Shown piece by piece: positions 21,050-31,335 of a DNA stretch of 64,000 nt (positions are counted from its first letter, which is position 1; every line of letters begins with the position of its first letter). A program made the translations under genes and the position numbers. The stretch is from the NCBI GenBank assembly GCA_027704905.1, contig JANIIK010000687.1:86001-150000 (forward strand), read 5' to 3'. The notes beneath the pieces were generated by a model. The model ran no database searches, was not told where the DNA came from, and worked only from the letters and a program-made list of their open reading frames with translations. The stretch comes from Muraenolepis orangiensis (Eukaryota; Chordata; Actinopteri; Gadiformes; Muraenolepididae).

Positions 21050-21363
21050 TGTATTTCTATGTGTGTGTGTGTGTGTGCGTGTGTGTATTTCTATGTGTGT
21101 GGGTGTGTGTGTGTGTGTGTGCTTGTATTTCTATGTGTGTGTGTGCGTGTGTGTATTTCTATGTGTGTGTACGTATGTGTATTTCTATGTGTGTGTGCGT
21201 GAGCATGTGTATTTCTATGTGTGTGCGTGTGCATGCGTGTGTGTATTTCTATGTGTGTGTGTATTTCTGTGTGTGTGTGTATTTCTATGTGTGTGTGTGT
21301 GTGCTTGTATTTCTATACGTCTGTGTGTGTGTGTGTATTTCTATGTGCATGTGTGTGTGTATT

Positions 21364-21399
<36 letters not shown>

Positions 21400-21410
21400 C
21401 TATGTGTGTT
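21050..21410. repeat. Cryptic (TG)n with tatttcta interruptions, cassette 2
   Basis: Equivalent to 16755-17101. It ends at the PRY-SPRY stop codon. Confidence 0.95.
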
Positions 21411-21411
21411 G

Positions 21412-21959
21412 CTACAAGCGACACAGAGACACTGAGGAACCATCTCCCACTAACCCAAACCCAGGGAGGAGGTCCTCCTGGGTGAATGTGGACTGGAAGG
21501 TGTGGATGAGTGTCAGTGTGTCTGAGGACCCTCCTCCATCTGGGGACACTCTGTAGAAGGACAGAGTGCCAGAAGGCCGGTCCACATACACTCCTACTCT
21601 GTTAGAGGGGGGGAGACCTATGTCTGTGCTACTATTGTTGTACCAGACATAGTAATGACCATCATAACAATCAAGTCTCCAGGACTTGTTGTTCCAGCCA
21701 AGACAGCTGTCTTTACCCCATCCTCTCCTAGTGATTCCTCTGTATGTCACTCCTATAACAACACTTCCTTCCATCTCCACCTCCCAGTAACAGCGGTCAG
21801 TCAGACCCTCTCTACACAACACCTGTTGCCAGGAGTCAAATCTCTCCAGGTGATCAGGATACGACTTCCTCTCTCCAACCCTCGTCACCTTCCTGTTGTC
21901 CTCAGACAGAGAGAGTTCTCTGTGGGCTGTGTTTGGGTCCAGTGTGAGTTCACACTCAT
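21412..21959 (-). CDS. PRY-SPRY (B30.2) exon, cassette 2
   Basis: This is a 548-nt exon with the same acceptor and phase 1 entry as cassettes 1 and B. It has the same LDP, WEVE and [16 protein letters not shown] motifs and an intact frame ending SVSLCRL. It has YPDHLERF like cassette 1, but SSTDIG and GDGSS like cassette B. It lies 1.0 kb downstream, on the minus strand, of the truncated RING exon at 22935-23444. It would be the terminal exon of that gene if the RING exon still had a donor site. Confidence 0.8.
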
Positions 21960-22235
21960 CTGATGGGAGAGAAGGAAAGACATGATGAGTCTACACAGAA
22001 ATCCTCCTGATGAGGTCATCAAGATATGAGCCGTTTCAATATGGTGGAAGTGGTGTGTATTTAGTAAAGTGTTCCAGTGTTTTCTCTCCAGCAGTACTGG
22101 AGGAACACTGCTGACTGCTTGTTGTCCTCCTCCTGGCTCTGTTTCCCAGCATGCACCTGGGGGGACCCCATGTCCTCACTAGTTCACAATCATCCATCAT
22201 CCATGTGTCACTTTAGTACCGTTCATTTCACCTTC

Positions 22236-22238
<3 letters not shown>

Positions 22239-22331
<93 letters not shown>
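22239..22331. repeat. (GT)n microsatellite in TRIM intron (unit A)
   Basis: The run is about 93 bp here and about 117 bp at the same place in unit B. Confidence 0.95.
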
Positions 22332-22332
<1 letters not shown>

Positions 22333-22985
22333 ACAGATGGAGGACAATCTGGGGACCCTGTGCTCCCACTAGGAGGTCTAGAGGAAGTCCTGGTGCTGGG
22401 ACCAGGCTCACCACATTAAGAGCCCCTTTAACACTGAACTGACTTTTTGGACCCGCTAGACCAAGATTTGGGTCTCGGAGACGTCATGAACACACAAAAG
22501 TCTTCATTATAATAATAACTAGATGAAGAATTCAGAATTAATACTTAGAATATTAACCATATTCATAAACGGCATCACCCCTCATAGTATATCATTATCA
22601 TTATAACTGAATGTTTCTAAATACATGAAATACATGTATCATCATCATCATAGTCATGTTATTAGTAGGATATGTTATGTATCATAATATAAGAACCTGA
22701 ATTAAATCTGAATAATTATGAACAGCCACAAACAGAGCAGTATTATTTTAGCTGATGTTCTGAATACAAAATACACATAAAAGTATGATGAATAGATATA
22801 TTATTATATATTAATAGATATATTATTATATATTAGTAGATATATTTTAGATGATGTTCTGAATATAAAATACACATATAAGTTTGATGAATAGATCAAT
22901 TATTATATATTAATATATATATTATTATATATTAGTAGATATATTTAAGATTATGTTCTGAATATAAAATACACATATATATTTG
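22332..22985. repeat. Intronic AT-rich DNA with ~99-bp repeats
   Basis: From about 22745 a unit of about 99 bp beginning gatgttctgaatataaaata recurs two to three times. Unit B has five or more copies (46384-46870). The array ends where it is fused to the RING exon by deletion. Confidence 0.8.
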
Positions 22986-23444
22986 ATAATTGTGTTTCTT
23001 ACACATCCGGTCTTCCAGACGGTCCTGAGGCTCCACCAGCTTATGTTTCTTCAGGCCTAAGACTCTCTGATGTGGCTCCAGGTGGGAGTGGCAGTAAGAC
23101 ATAAGACACACTAGGCAGGACTTGACAGCCTTCAGCTTGGTCCCGGTACAGATGTCACAGGGAACTTCTCCTGGTTCAACACAAGGCTGCTCTTTGACCG
23201 GTACGGACCGTCTAAACTGATCAACCATCTCTGATATGAAGGTATTGATCCGTACATCGGGTCTTGTGTGGAAAAGCTCGTTGCAAACAGGACATTTGAA
23301 CTGGACCTTGTCATCCCAGAACGTGGTGATACAGGCTCTACAGAAGTTGTGTCCACATGGTGTGAAAACTGGACTGTTGAACACATCCAGACAGACGGGA
23401 CAGGAAAAGTTCTCCTCAGACCAGGAAGATTTAGCAGAGGCCAT
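22935..23444 (-). pseudogene. Truncated TRIM exon: RING and B-box 1 fused to intron (unit A)
   Basis: From ATG 23444 it encodes the same first 154 residues as the unit B TRIM gene, with two or fewer substitutions (for example ENFSCP for ENISCP). Present are the RING (C15, C18, C30, H32, C35, C38, C51, C54), B-box 1 (residues 96-125) and the first two ligands of B-box 2 (C148, H151). After HNYQ the frame enters AT-rich intron sequence, adds 16 residues (IYMCILYSEHNLKYIY) and stops. About 1.1 kb present in unit B is deleted, covering the rest of B-box 2, the coiled coil and the splice donor. A RING-plus-B-box protein without coiled coil could still be made if transcribed. The upstream non-coding exon and promoter-like region are retained. 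Confidence 0.85.
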
Positions 23445-23688
23445 TCCTACAAAACATTGTTGAATCAAGTCAAAAAACGATCACATTCTTTTAAAAAATT
23501 CATTACAATGGTTATATTTGTACATATATATGAGTGATGGTGTAGCATAGGGCTTGATATAAACATATAATACACATCTAATACTACATGAACTTAACAA
23601 TGGTCCACCATTAAAGTGTGTCCGTTGGAACAGGCTCCCTGGTGCAGAACTAACTCTTTGAAGCCCTTGGTCGCATTTACTACTCACC
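23445..23688 (-). other. 5' UTR intron of the truncated TRIM copy
   Basis: On the minus strand a strong donor, ctaag followed by gtgagtagt, lies at 23688/23687. A possible acceptor ttttgtag lies just before the start codon. The unit B equivalent is 48189-48429. Confidence 0.5.
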
Positions 23689-24474
<786 letters not shown>

Positions 24475-25095
24475 TGTAACAGACCACTTGAGATAAAACA
24501 TGTCTAGGCAATATCCTTTGCGGTTTACTGAATAATATTCAGTATGTATGTATGCCATGAAATGACGTGTGGGAGTTCGATACCCGTAGGCCTACATAAA
24601 TCTGTCCCTATTGGCGCACCGTAGATCAGTACAGCTGGAAGCGCCTGTTAAGTGTGTAGTCGGCAGCAGGAACGTTTGGTGCGTCCTTTTGTATCGCTTT
24701 TGTATTTGTGCGACTTTTTATCCTTTTGTATCCCCGTGTATTGATCGTGTGTTTTAAACGGAAGAAAGGACCTTTTTCGGATTATGTTTGCGTTCCTTGG
24801 AGAGCGCAGCAAGGTATGCTTTGTTGTTTATTTGATTATGGTTGTAACTCTGTAGAAGGAAATTCGTGAATGAATGATTTGATGTCTTGTGTAGGAATGT
24901 AATCCTTGTAGTTTGATACCAATGTTATTTAGTTTAGTGTTTGTACTGTACTGTGGAAACCGTTATGTGAAATGTTTGTCTGTTTATGTACGTTTCCAAT
25001 GCAGTTTTCACGGTGCTAAGATGACGTCACGGATGGACAATTAAATAAAGATCGTCTTATGCATCAGTCGAGACTCTGTCGTTTGGATCCAAGGA
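24475..25095. mobile_element. 621-bp unique block inside the (TAC)n tract, possible solo LTR
   Basis: It begins tgtaacagacc and ends ggatccaagga, flanked on both sides by TAC triplets. It contains an AATAAA near 25043 and a gtatgc donor-like site after gagcgcagcaag near 24813. It has no long open frame. Length and poly(A) signal would suit a solo LTR, but no clean terminal inverted repeat or target duplication can be read because the flanks are triplet repeats. The unit B copy (49242-49862) has the same length. Confidence 0.35.
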
Positions 25096-25354
25096 TACTA
25101 CTAACACTACTGATACTACTACTACAACTACTACAACTACTCCACTTCTACTACTACTACAACTACCGCTACTACAACTAGTAATACAACTAACGACTAC
25201 TACTACTACTTCTCAACTACTACTACAACTACTTATTCTACTTCTACTCCTAATTACTACTAATAATACTACTACTCCACCACTACTACTTATAATACTA
25301 CTACTACAATTCCACTAACAACTACTACTACTACTACTACTACGAGAGAGAGAG
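25096..25354. repeat. Degenerate (TAC)n tract, right arm, with short (GA)n at the LINE end
   Basis: TAC triplets run to 25343, then gagagagagag (25344-25354), then the LINE 3' end. Confidence 0.9.
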
Positions 25355-25655
25355 TATTTTGAAAAATCATTTGACTTCAAAACAATTTTTTAAACAAAAG
25401 TTCATCACAGAGATACTTTTTTTTTTTAAAACAAAAATCCCCACAATGAGGTTGTCAAACACACAAGAAACATAAATATACGATAAAGCAACCAAAATAA
25501 AACACCCAAAACAAAAACACAAGAACAAGACGATGGACCCTTCAGACCAGCCCATCGCCAAATACCAGTTCCTCATCTTTTATTTGGCACAAAGCTTGTT
25601 TGTAGCACCATCTGCTGCCAAATGTCTCCAAATCATTAATTTCTTTATAGAATTT

Positions 25656-26048
25656 CTATATATAATCTACCAAGATCCTTGCCTTTAAGGACTTGATAAA
25701 AACCATTTTTGGACAGGCCTCTTGATCGCTTTCAATTTTTCTACTTAAATAGATTGCCATCTTTGCCTGCCCAAATACAAAATTTAAAAGTTGACACTTC
25801 TGACTGGTCGACTTCCTATATTTAAAACCAAAGATAAAAACCTGTTTTGTAAAAAAATCCCCAAAAGACACCACAAGCCTCTCTAATAAAACAAACAATG
25901 GAGAGAGTCTGGGGCATTCTACAAAACAGTGAAAAATGGTTTCCCTCCGTGTGCAGAACGGACAACCTTCCGACACACTATGGTTTACAATCGAGATAAG
26001 AGTTGACAGCCACAATACCATGTAAAATCCTCCATTGTAGGTCTGCAA
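25656..26048 (-). pseudogene. LINE ORF2 C-terminal Cys-rich region
   Basis: The frame carries SEGCPFCTRRETIFHCFVEC, matching the zinc-finger-like RVT C-terminal motif of Tx1 elements (GxCPFC...ETxxHxFxxC). GFKYRKS and a basic tail follow. The expected lead-in ADLQWRILHGIVAVNS is present in another frame near 25990-26035, so a frameshift separates it. It ends at a stop at 25656. Confidence 0.7.
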
Positions 26049-26054
26049 CCTGTA

Positions 26055-26715
26055 ATGGAAAAATCATATGTTGTCCCTTCTATCACTCTCTGTTTCTTTG
26101 ACCTTGTGACCCCCCCATGTAATTCTCCCTATCACCCTTTCGTCCTATTGTCCTGAGGGGTTCTCATCCTTATCCTTATCCTGCTTGACCAACTGTAATG
26201 TTTATCTCACAGCGGGGGACAGTGGCTATTGCAGCCTACAGCTGTTGAGGGGGGGTTGGCATACAACTATTGAGCTGGATCAAAGGCTTGGCCGCTCCTG
26301 GTTCAACACCTCTGGCTTCCTATGCCTGCACGAGAGTTCCTCTGTTCCCGTGCTGGAGATGGGGGTGGTGGAGCCAGATGGTCAAGACTTGCATCATTGG
26401 AGTGAAAGACAGTGTCTTAGGGGCAGTCCTAAGAAGGAATAAATACTGAGTGTTGCCAGCATTACGGTGGACTTCCCTATCCTCACCTCATAGGATTCGG
26501 GGCTCCCGACAAAGCTTTGTCTGTCTGTTGTCTGTCTGTTGTCTGACTATTTGTCTGTTTGGCCACTTGTCTACTTGTATTTGTTCATTGTGTTCTGCTT
26601 GCTTGATAAATCTTCAAACTTAATTGAGTTTATGTGTGACAGTTCTTATTGATTGATAATTTGCCTTCTTATTCACGTAATGTCAATGGAGGGGAAAGGA
26701 TCACTGTCATCTGGC
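26055..26715. mobile_element. Unidentified insertion inside LINE ORF2
   Basis: About 660 bp separates the two parts of the ORF2 C-terminal region. It contains an AATAAA (near 26441), a tgtctgtctgttg repeat near 26520 and ends near tgtgacag. It has no recognisable protein. The 85-codon frame at 26185-26442 has no domain. It could be a solo LTR or other short retroelement, and the exact ends are not resolved. Confidence 0.45.
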
Positions 26716-26816
26716 ACTCTAAAACCATTATAAAACATTCTTAAAAAGGACACACTCATTTCCACTTAGTTTGCTCTTCCATTGGTCCAGTAATTTTTGT
26801 ATAGTCCTTGAAGACC

Positions 26817-27655
26817 TCACTCCCATATGGCTAGCCAAGGCCGCGCCATTGTCCAAGTCTGGTCCAGCCAGCTCCACCACCTGTCCCAGAGTTGTGACCT
26901 TGGACCTCTGGAGATTTTCCTGGAGAGTGGAGCCAAATGTGCCCTCAGCTGCAAACCGTCCTCCTGGAACCACTGGTTCATTAAGCAGCCAGTACAATGA
27001 GGTTGGACCATCCACCCTCTCTTTCTTGAATAGGCTCCAAACACTAAAAACTCTGGGACGTTTTTAAAATCCTGCAATGTAAAATCCAATAAGAACAGTG
27101 AAGTGCCAAGTCCGTAGCCACCAGCTCGCTTTAAGATGGACCTTGCCAGTGGTTTCCACACCAAGTCTTTTGGTCCTGTTAAAAACCTTTTTATGAAATC
27201 CAGCCTGAAAGTGGCCCCCCTGCTGGCCATGTGTACGAGTCCATGTCCGCCTTCCTCCTTCTGCAGGTACAGAATGCTCTGGGGCAACCAGTGTAGCTTA
27301 TCCCAGAAAGCATTCACCATTAAAGCTTGCACCTTCGCCAGTAAATTGGGTGGAGGATCACAACAGGCAAGGCGATGCCACAACATAGATGAAACCAAAT
27401 TGTTTAAGACCAAGACCCGACCTTTATAGGATACCTGTGGGAAGACCCAAGCCCACTTCCCTCAACTGTTTCTAAAACATTGTCCCAGTTCCCTTTCATG
27501 TATTCTTTGGTTCCGACTAAAACTCCCAGATACTTAATCCCCCCCTTCTTCCATGTTAGCCCCCCTGGTAGCTTGACGCTTCTAGCTATATCCTTGCTAA
27601 CTGCCAAAGCCTCGCTTTTTCCCCCTGTTGACTCTTGCCGACGATAACAAACCAA
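26817..27655 (-). pseudogene. LINE ORF2 RT thumb and connector
   Basis: Two frames cover this part. The first (27655-27404) has GKSEALAV and LPGGLTWKKGGIKYLGVLVG, the region following the catalytic RT motif. The second (27413-26817) has VLNNLVSSMLWHRLACCDPP and FWDKLHWLPQSILYLQKEEG, typical of Tx1 ORF2. A frameshift near 27425 separates them. Confidence 0.75.
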
Positions 27656-27942
27656 AATTCTGTGTGATCTCCTTCATTGTATTAACGTCTTTCTGGTTAT
27701 TCACAAAAATTATAACATCATCAGCATAAGCATAAATAGTTTAAAAAGACCACTGCACCCTGGGACGCAAAGCCTGCCAACTTGTGTCTTAAGTTGTGCA
27801 GAAGGGGTTCTATGGCCAGGGAGTACAGCATCCCTGACAGGCTACATCCTTGCCTCACACCCCTCTGCACTTTAAACGGGGCACTCAAGCCACCGTTAAT
27901 CTTCACCATACTCTCAATGTCACGGTAAAGGACCTGGATCAT
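27656..27942 (-). pseudogene. LINE ORF2 RT palm with YADD motif
   Basis: It contains VRQGCSLSGMLYSLAIEPLL (RT motif B). After a frameshift comes the catalytic YADDVIIFVNNQKDV; the YADD codons are at 27717-27728. Motifs B and C are therefore preserved even though motif A is lost upstream. Confidence 0.75.
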
Positions 27943-28816
27943 GGCTATGAAACCAGGGCTGAAACCAAACGCCTGCAGCGTACGCCACAGGTATCTCTAT
28001 TTCCAATGAACCTGAGACTTCCAAAAAATCTCGAATTAACATGACATTATCCGTGATCAGCCTGCCGGGCACACAGTAAGACTGGTTCACATGGATGACC
28101 TCCGCCAACACCCTCCCCAATCTTGTAGCCAGCACCTTGGACAACAACTTGTAATCGGTACACAGCAGGGAGCCTGGCCTCCAATTTTTCAATTGTTGCA
28201 AATCTCCCTTCTTTGGCAGCAGCGTAACTACCGCCCTCCTGCAACTCAAAAAGGGCAAGCACCCTGTTGCCAGGCTGTCCTTGAGTACTTCTAGCAGGTC
28301 CTCACCGATGACAGGCCAAAAAGACTTAAAAAAGTCTGCCGGCAGGCCATCAATGCCTGGAGCCTTGCCAGCCTTCAGGGACTGTAGTGCCTCCTTTAGC
28401 TCCTCCGTAGAAAGCACTTCCTCGAGGACTTTGTTTGCCTGGACCTGAGGAAGGCCCTCAAAAAAAGGCTGCGCACTCTCAGTGTGAGCACTGACCTCAC
28501 TTGTGTACAAGCCTTTGTAGAAAGCTGCTGCATATCTGCGTATTTCGTCATGCTCGTTCACAGTTGTTCCATTTTCTGTGCACAGGGAGTGAAAGACTTT
28601 TCTCTGCCCATTCCTCCGTTCAAGGCTAAAGAAATAGTGTGACGGGGCATCCATGTGCGTTGCATTCATAGAACGGGACCTGACCAGCGCCCCCTGTGCT
28701 TTGACGCCCAGCAGGCTGCTCAACGCTGTCTTTTTTGCTGTGAGTTCCTCAATATGGCCTCGATTTCCTGTGGACTCCGTCAAGGACTGTGTCAAGTTTG
28801 TTTTTGTTTTCCCCAC
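27920..28816 (-). pseudogene. LINE ORF2 RT N-terminal part, motif A deleted
   Basis: This 298-codon frame contains SLKAGKAPGIDGLPADFFK, LLPKKGDLQQLKNWRPGSLL and YCVPGRLITDNVMLIRDFLE, the entry motifs of Tx1 reverse transcriptases. After SLEIE the sequence jumps directly to what in another frame reads YLWRTLQAFGFSPGFIAMIQ. The intervening motif A (DxEKAFDR type), with the first catalytic aspartate, is missing at about 27988-27995 together with a frame change. The element cannot make active RT. Confidence 0.75.
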
Positions 28817-28819
28817 TTG

Positions 28820-29700
28820 AAGGGCTCAGGCAACGTGATCAAAGAAGGATATAACTCTGACTTTTCTTTGACCTTAGTTTGTCGTTTATTTGGTTGACAA
28901 ATGGTTGTCACAATAGCAGGTTATAAACCTGAAATGGTATGAAAGGAAATGTTTCAAAATCAACATAATACATAGGCTATAATAATATCAGTTCATTCAA
29001 ATAAACAATTACCAAATGCATTTCCATTAAGAACATTCATTCAGCATTTACCAATAATCAACATTATTCTTTAAACTTAACCATGTGATGAATGTCATGC
29101 ATCAAAATGTTCAAACAATATATTCAAACTGTTGTAATGTCAAACATTGCAGGCCTACAGCCCACGTATACACTACAGACCGCAGGAACACCATTTCCCA
29201 GGGTGCACCGGGGCCGCATGTTACAAACATTCCATGCTGAGCAGAGCTAACATGCTAACATGCTAGCTAACATGCTAGGGAGCTAACAGCTAACATAAGC
29301 AAAGCACATGAACATAAAGCAAGCAAAACACATAAAGCAAGCAGGGAAGGCGAATGTAAACATACCATTGGGCTATCACGTTCCTGGTCTGAATGCAGCC
29401 AACTCCCTGAGCAAAATGCACCACCTGAATGAGCTGGGGTTTCAATTTAAGTCCACTGGGGCTGCCCACATAGATGCCAGACGGTAAACCAGTCAAGCCC
29501 TGACGTGCTGCCCGCGTAGACGCCTGATATAAATTATTATTTCTTTACTCCTAAAGTTCATTTAATTTCAATTTACCTTTGAAAATAGTTGCAAGGGGTA
29601 CATTTTATCATTTAGGGGGCATTTAAATTATACCATTTGTTTTGGATAAATAATATATGTAATTTTGAGTCAATAGAATACATTTGGCTCTCTTTGCTCC
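28820..29700. mobile_element. Unidentified ~0.9-kb insertion inside LINE ORF2
   Basis: It separates RELEIGIVDMQS (endonuclease-RT linker) from TESTGNRGHIEELTAKK. The inserted DNA is AT-rich with a GC-rich middle (29150-29240) and a (ctaacatg)n stretch near 29245-29275. It has no protein. Ends are not resolved. The same insertion is in unit B. Confidence 0.5.
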
Positions 29701-29992
29701 TAAAGAGTTTAACAGACTGCATGTCCACGATTCCAATCTCTAGTTCTCTCATTGTCCTGGCCCTGTCCCTGCTGACATTGAGAGTATACTGTTGACACAA
29801 GTCTTTGATCTGGCACTTTCCAACATCCCACCACTGCTGCAAGGAGATAAAATCATTCTTCTTTTTTCGGTACTCACCCCAGAAAAACATAAAAGCCTCT
29901 CTAAGATTCCTATCGATTAAAAGTGTGTTATTAAAGTGCCAAAAAGCACTTTTTGATTTGACATTGCTTATAAACACTGAACATTGAACCAA
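29612..29992 (-). pseudogene. LINE ORF2 linker after the endonuclease
   Basis: The frame (MVQCSVFISNVKSKSAFWHF, then FFWGEYRKKKNDFISLQQWW) continues the endonuclease frame after a single in-frame TGA at 30083-30085. The intervening codons include TDHC with the catalytic histidine. It is cut off by the insertion at about 29700. Confidence 0.75.
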
Positions 29993-30082
29993 ACAGTGAT
30001 CAGTAAAGCCAACAGGAATAATAGAGCTGCATTTAAAAACGTTAAAATGATGCTTAAAACAATAAAACCTGTCTAGCCTAGC

Positions 30083-30628
30083 TCACGATAAACTATTGTC
30101 TCTAGTGTGAGCCCAGGTGTACTGCCTCTGAATCCCATGGGAACTTCTCCACACATCCCTCAGCTCGCATGAAGCCGTGAGCCGTGTGAGTCGCTTCAGA
30201 GAGGCAGGGTGAGGCTCAAGGTGATTCCTGTCCAATGAGAAATCCTCCGTGCAGTTAAAATCACCTCCTAAAAACAAATACTCATCGCTATCACACTGGC
30301 TTATAGTTTCACTAAGAGTGTCTAAAAACAGTAGTCTTTCCGTTCCTCTGGTTGGGGCATAAATATTGATAAAAACCATCTTCACCTCCTCATATTGGGC
30401 TTTTATTTTTAAAAGCCGGCCTTCCACTACCACCTCCTTAACATAAGAGAAAGGTTTAAAATGATTCGAGAATAAAATGCCCACTCCACCACTGTCAAAA
30501 GACTTGTGACTTAGAAACACATCTCCGCTCCATTCCTTCTTCCACTCACTTTCCATATCAAGACAGGCTCTTTTGAAAACGTTTCTCGCCCCATTTAAAT
30601 TTAAAGTGCCAATTCTAAAATCACACAT
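30083..30628 (-). pseudogene. LINE ORF2 APE-type endonuclease lacking the QETH segment
   Basis: It starts at ATG 30628 with GTLNLNGARNVFKRACLDM, then joins directly to ESEWKKEWSGDVFLSHKSF. In APE endonucleases of Tx1 elements a segment of about 20 residues with the metal-binding glutamate (QETH) lies between these. Here it is absent without a frame change. The later GGDFNC motif and YTWAH are present. The frame ends in a TGA at 30083-30085. All copies in the window share the gap, so it was fixed before duplication. Confidence 0.75.
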
Positions 30629-30692
30629 TTGTTATTTTTAAAAGGGCAGTCCAGCACCAAGAAAACCACACAACGAAAAAAAACAAGACTGT

Positions 30693-31335
30693 TCAGAAGG
30701 CGTTATCGTTGGAGACCACCTCCAACTTTGCCTTTTGTAACAGCTTCCTCAGCCTGTAGGTTTCCTTTCTTGTGAAGCAATTTTCGGATGCTTCACTGGG
30801 ATTGTTTTTAAGGCCTATACGCTTTACTGATCCGATGAAAGCGGTTAAATTAGAAAAATGCTTTCCTATTTTAACTTTGCGTCCTTTTGATTTGTCTAAA
30901 AAACTTTTAATGCACTCAAAAGAATACTCAGTGTCATCTTTGGTTTCATAATCACTCATACTTTCATCCTCAGACTCATCGGATGACGAGCTTACTACTT
31001 TCTTGGCTTTAGACTTGTTTTTCTCCTCAGTTAGATTTTTCCTTTTACCCGACGGTTTGGAGGATTCATCTCCGATCACCATCCTCACCTCCCGTTCCTC
31101 CAACATCTCCTGTGCCACCTCGTTTCTCCCTAACGCTGGTACCGCCAATGGCCATTCAACCGCATCTAGAGCCCCCGCCGGCGGTGCCCCAGCGCCCGCA
31201 ACATCCGGGGGCACCCCTACTGCCCCCCCGAAAACCGTGACAGTCGCCCAGAGGGGTCGCCCCGATGCCCCCACTGGGAGCACCGTGACGACCGCCGGGG
31301 CCACCGCGATATCCACCAGGGGCCCCGCGACGGGC
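30693..31335 (-). pseudogene. LINE ORF1 C-terminal part
   Basis: The minus-strand frame ends with an acidic SSSSDESEDESMSDYE stretch, then ECIKSFLDKSKGRKVKIGKH, FSNLTAFIGSVKRIG and FTRKETYRLRKLLQKAK before the stop at 30693. This order (IKSFL-KTKG, a hydrophobic FI-S segment, then a YRLKK-type helix) resembles the C-terminus of Tx1 ORF1 proteins in fish. Upstream the frame runs into Gly/Ala/Ser-rich sequence that is the minus-strand reading of the 24-bp repeat, up to 31715. No CCHC knuckles are visible. Whether the repeat part belongs to ORF1 or to the neighbouring Gypsy element is unclear. Confidence 0.55.

Larger units (their letters stand above)
25355..31330 (-). mobile_element. Tx1-clade LINE, degenerate, spanning the A/B junction
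   Basis: On the minus strand it holds an ORF1 end (30693 and up), an ORF2 with APE endonuclease, reverse transcriptase and a Cys-rich C-terminal region, and an AT-rich 3' end at about 25355 followed by (TC)n. ORF2 is broken by frameshifts, a stop and two insertions (about 26055-26715 and 28820-29700). The same mutations occur in unit B, so they predate the duplication. The 5' limit is uncertain because ORF1 merges into GC-rich 24-bp repeats. Confidence 0.8.

Noticed and set aside
26185..26442. 85-aa frame within the insertion in LINE ORF2 (also 50951-51208)
   Set aside because: It shows no domain and lies in probable LTR-like or other short-element DNA. It is identical in both units only because of the duplication.
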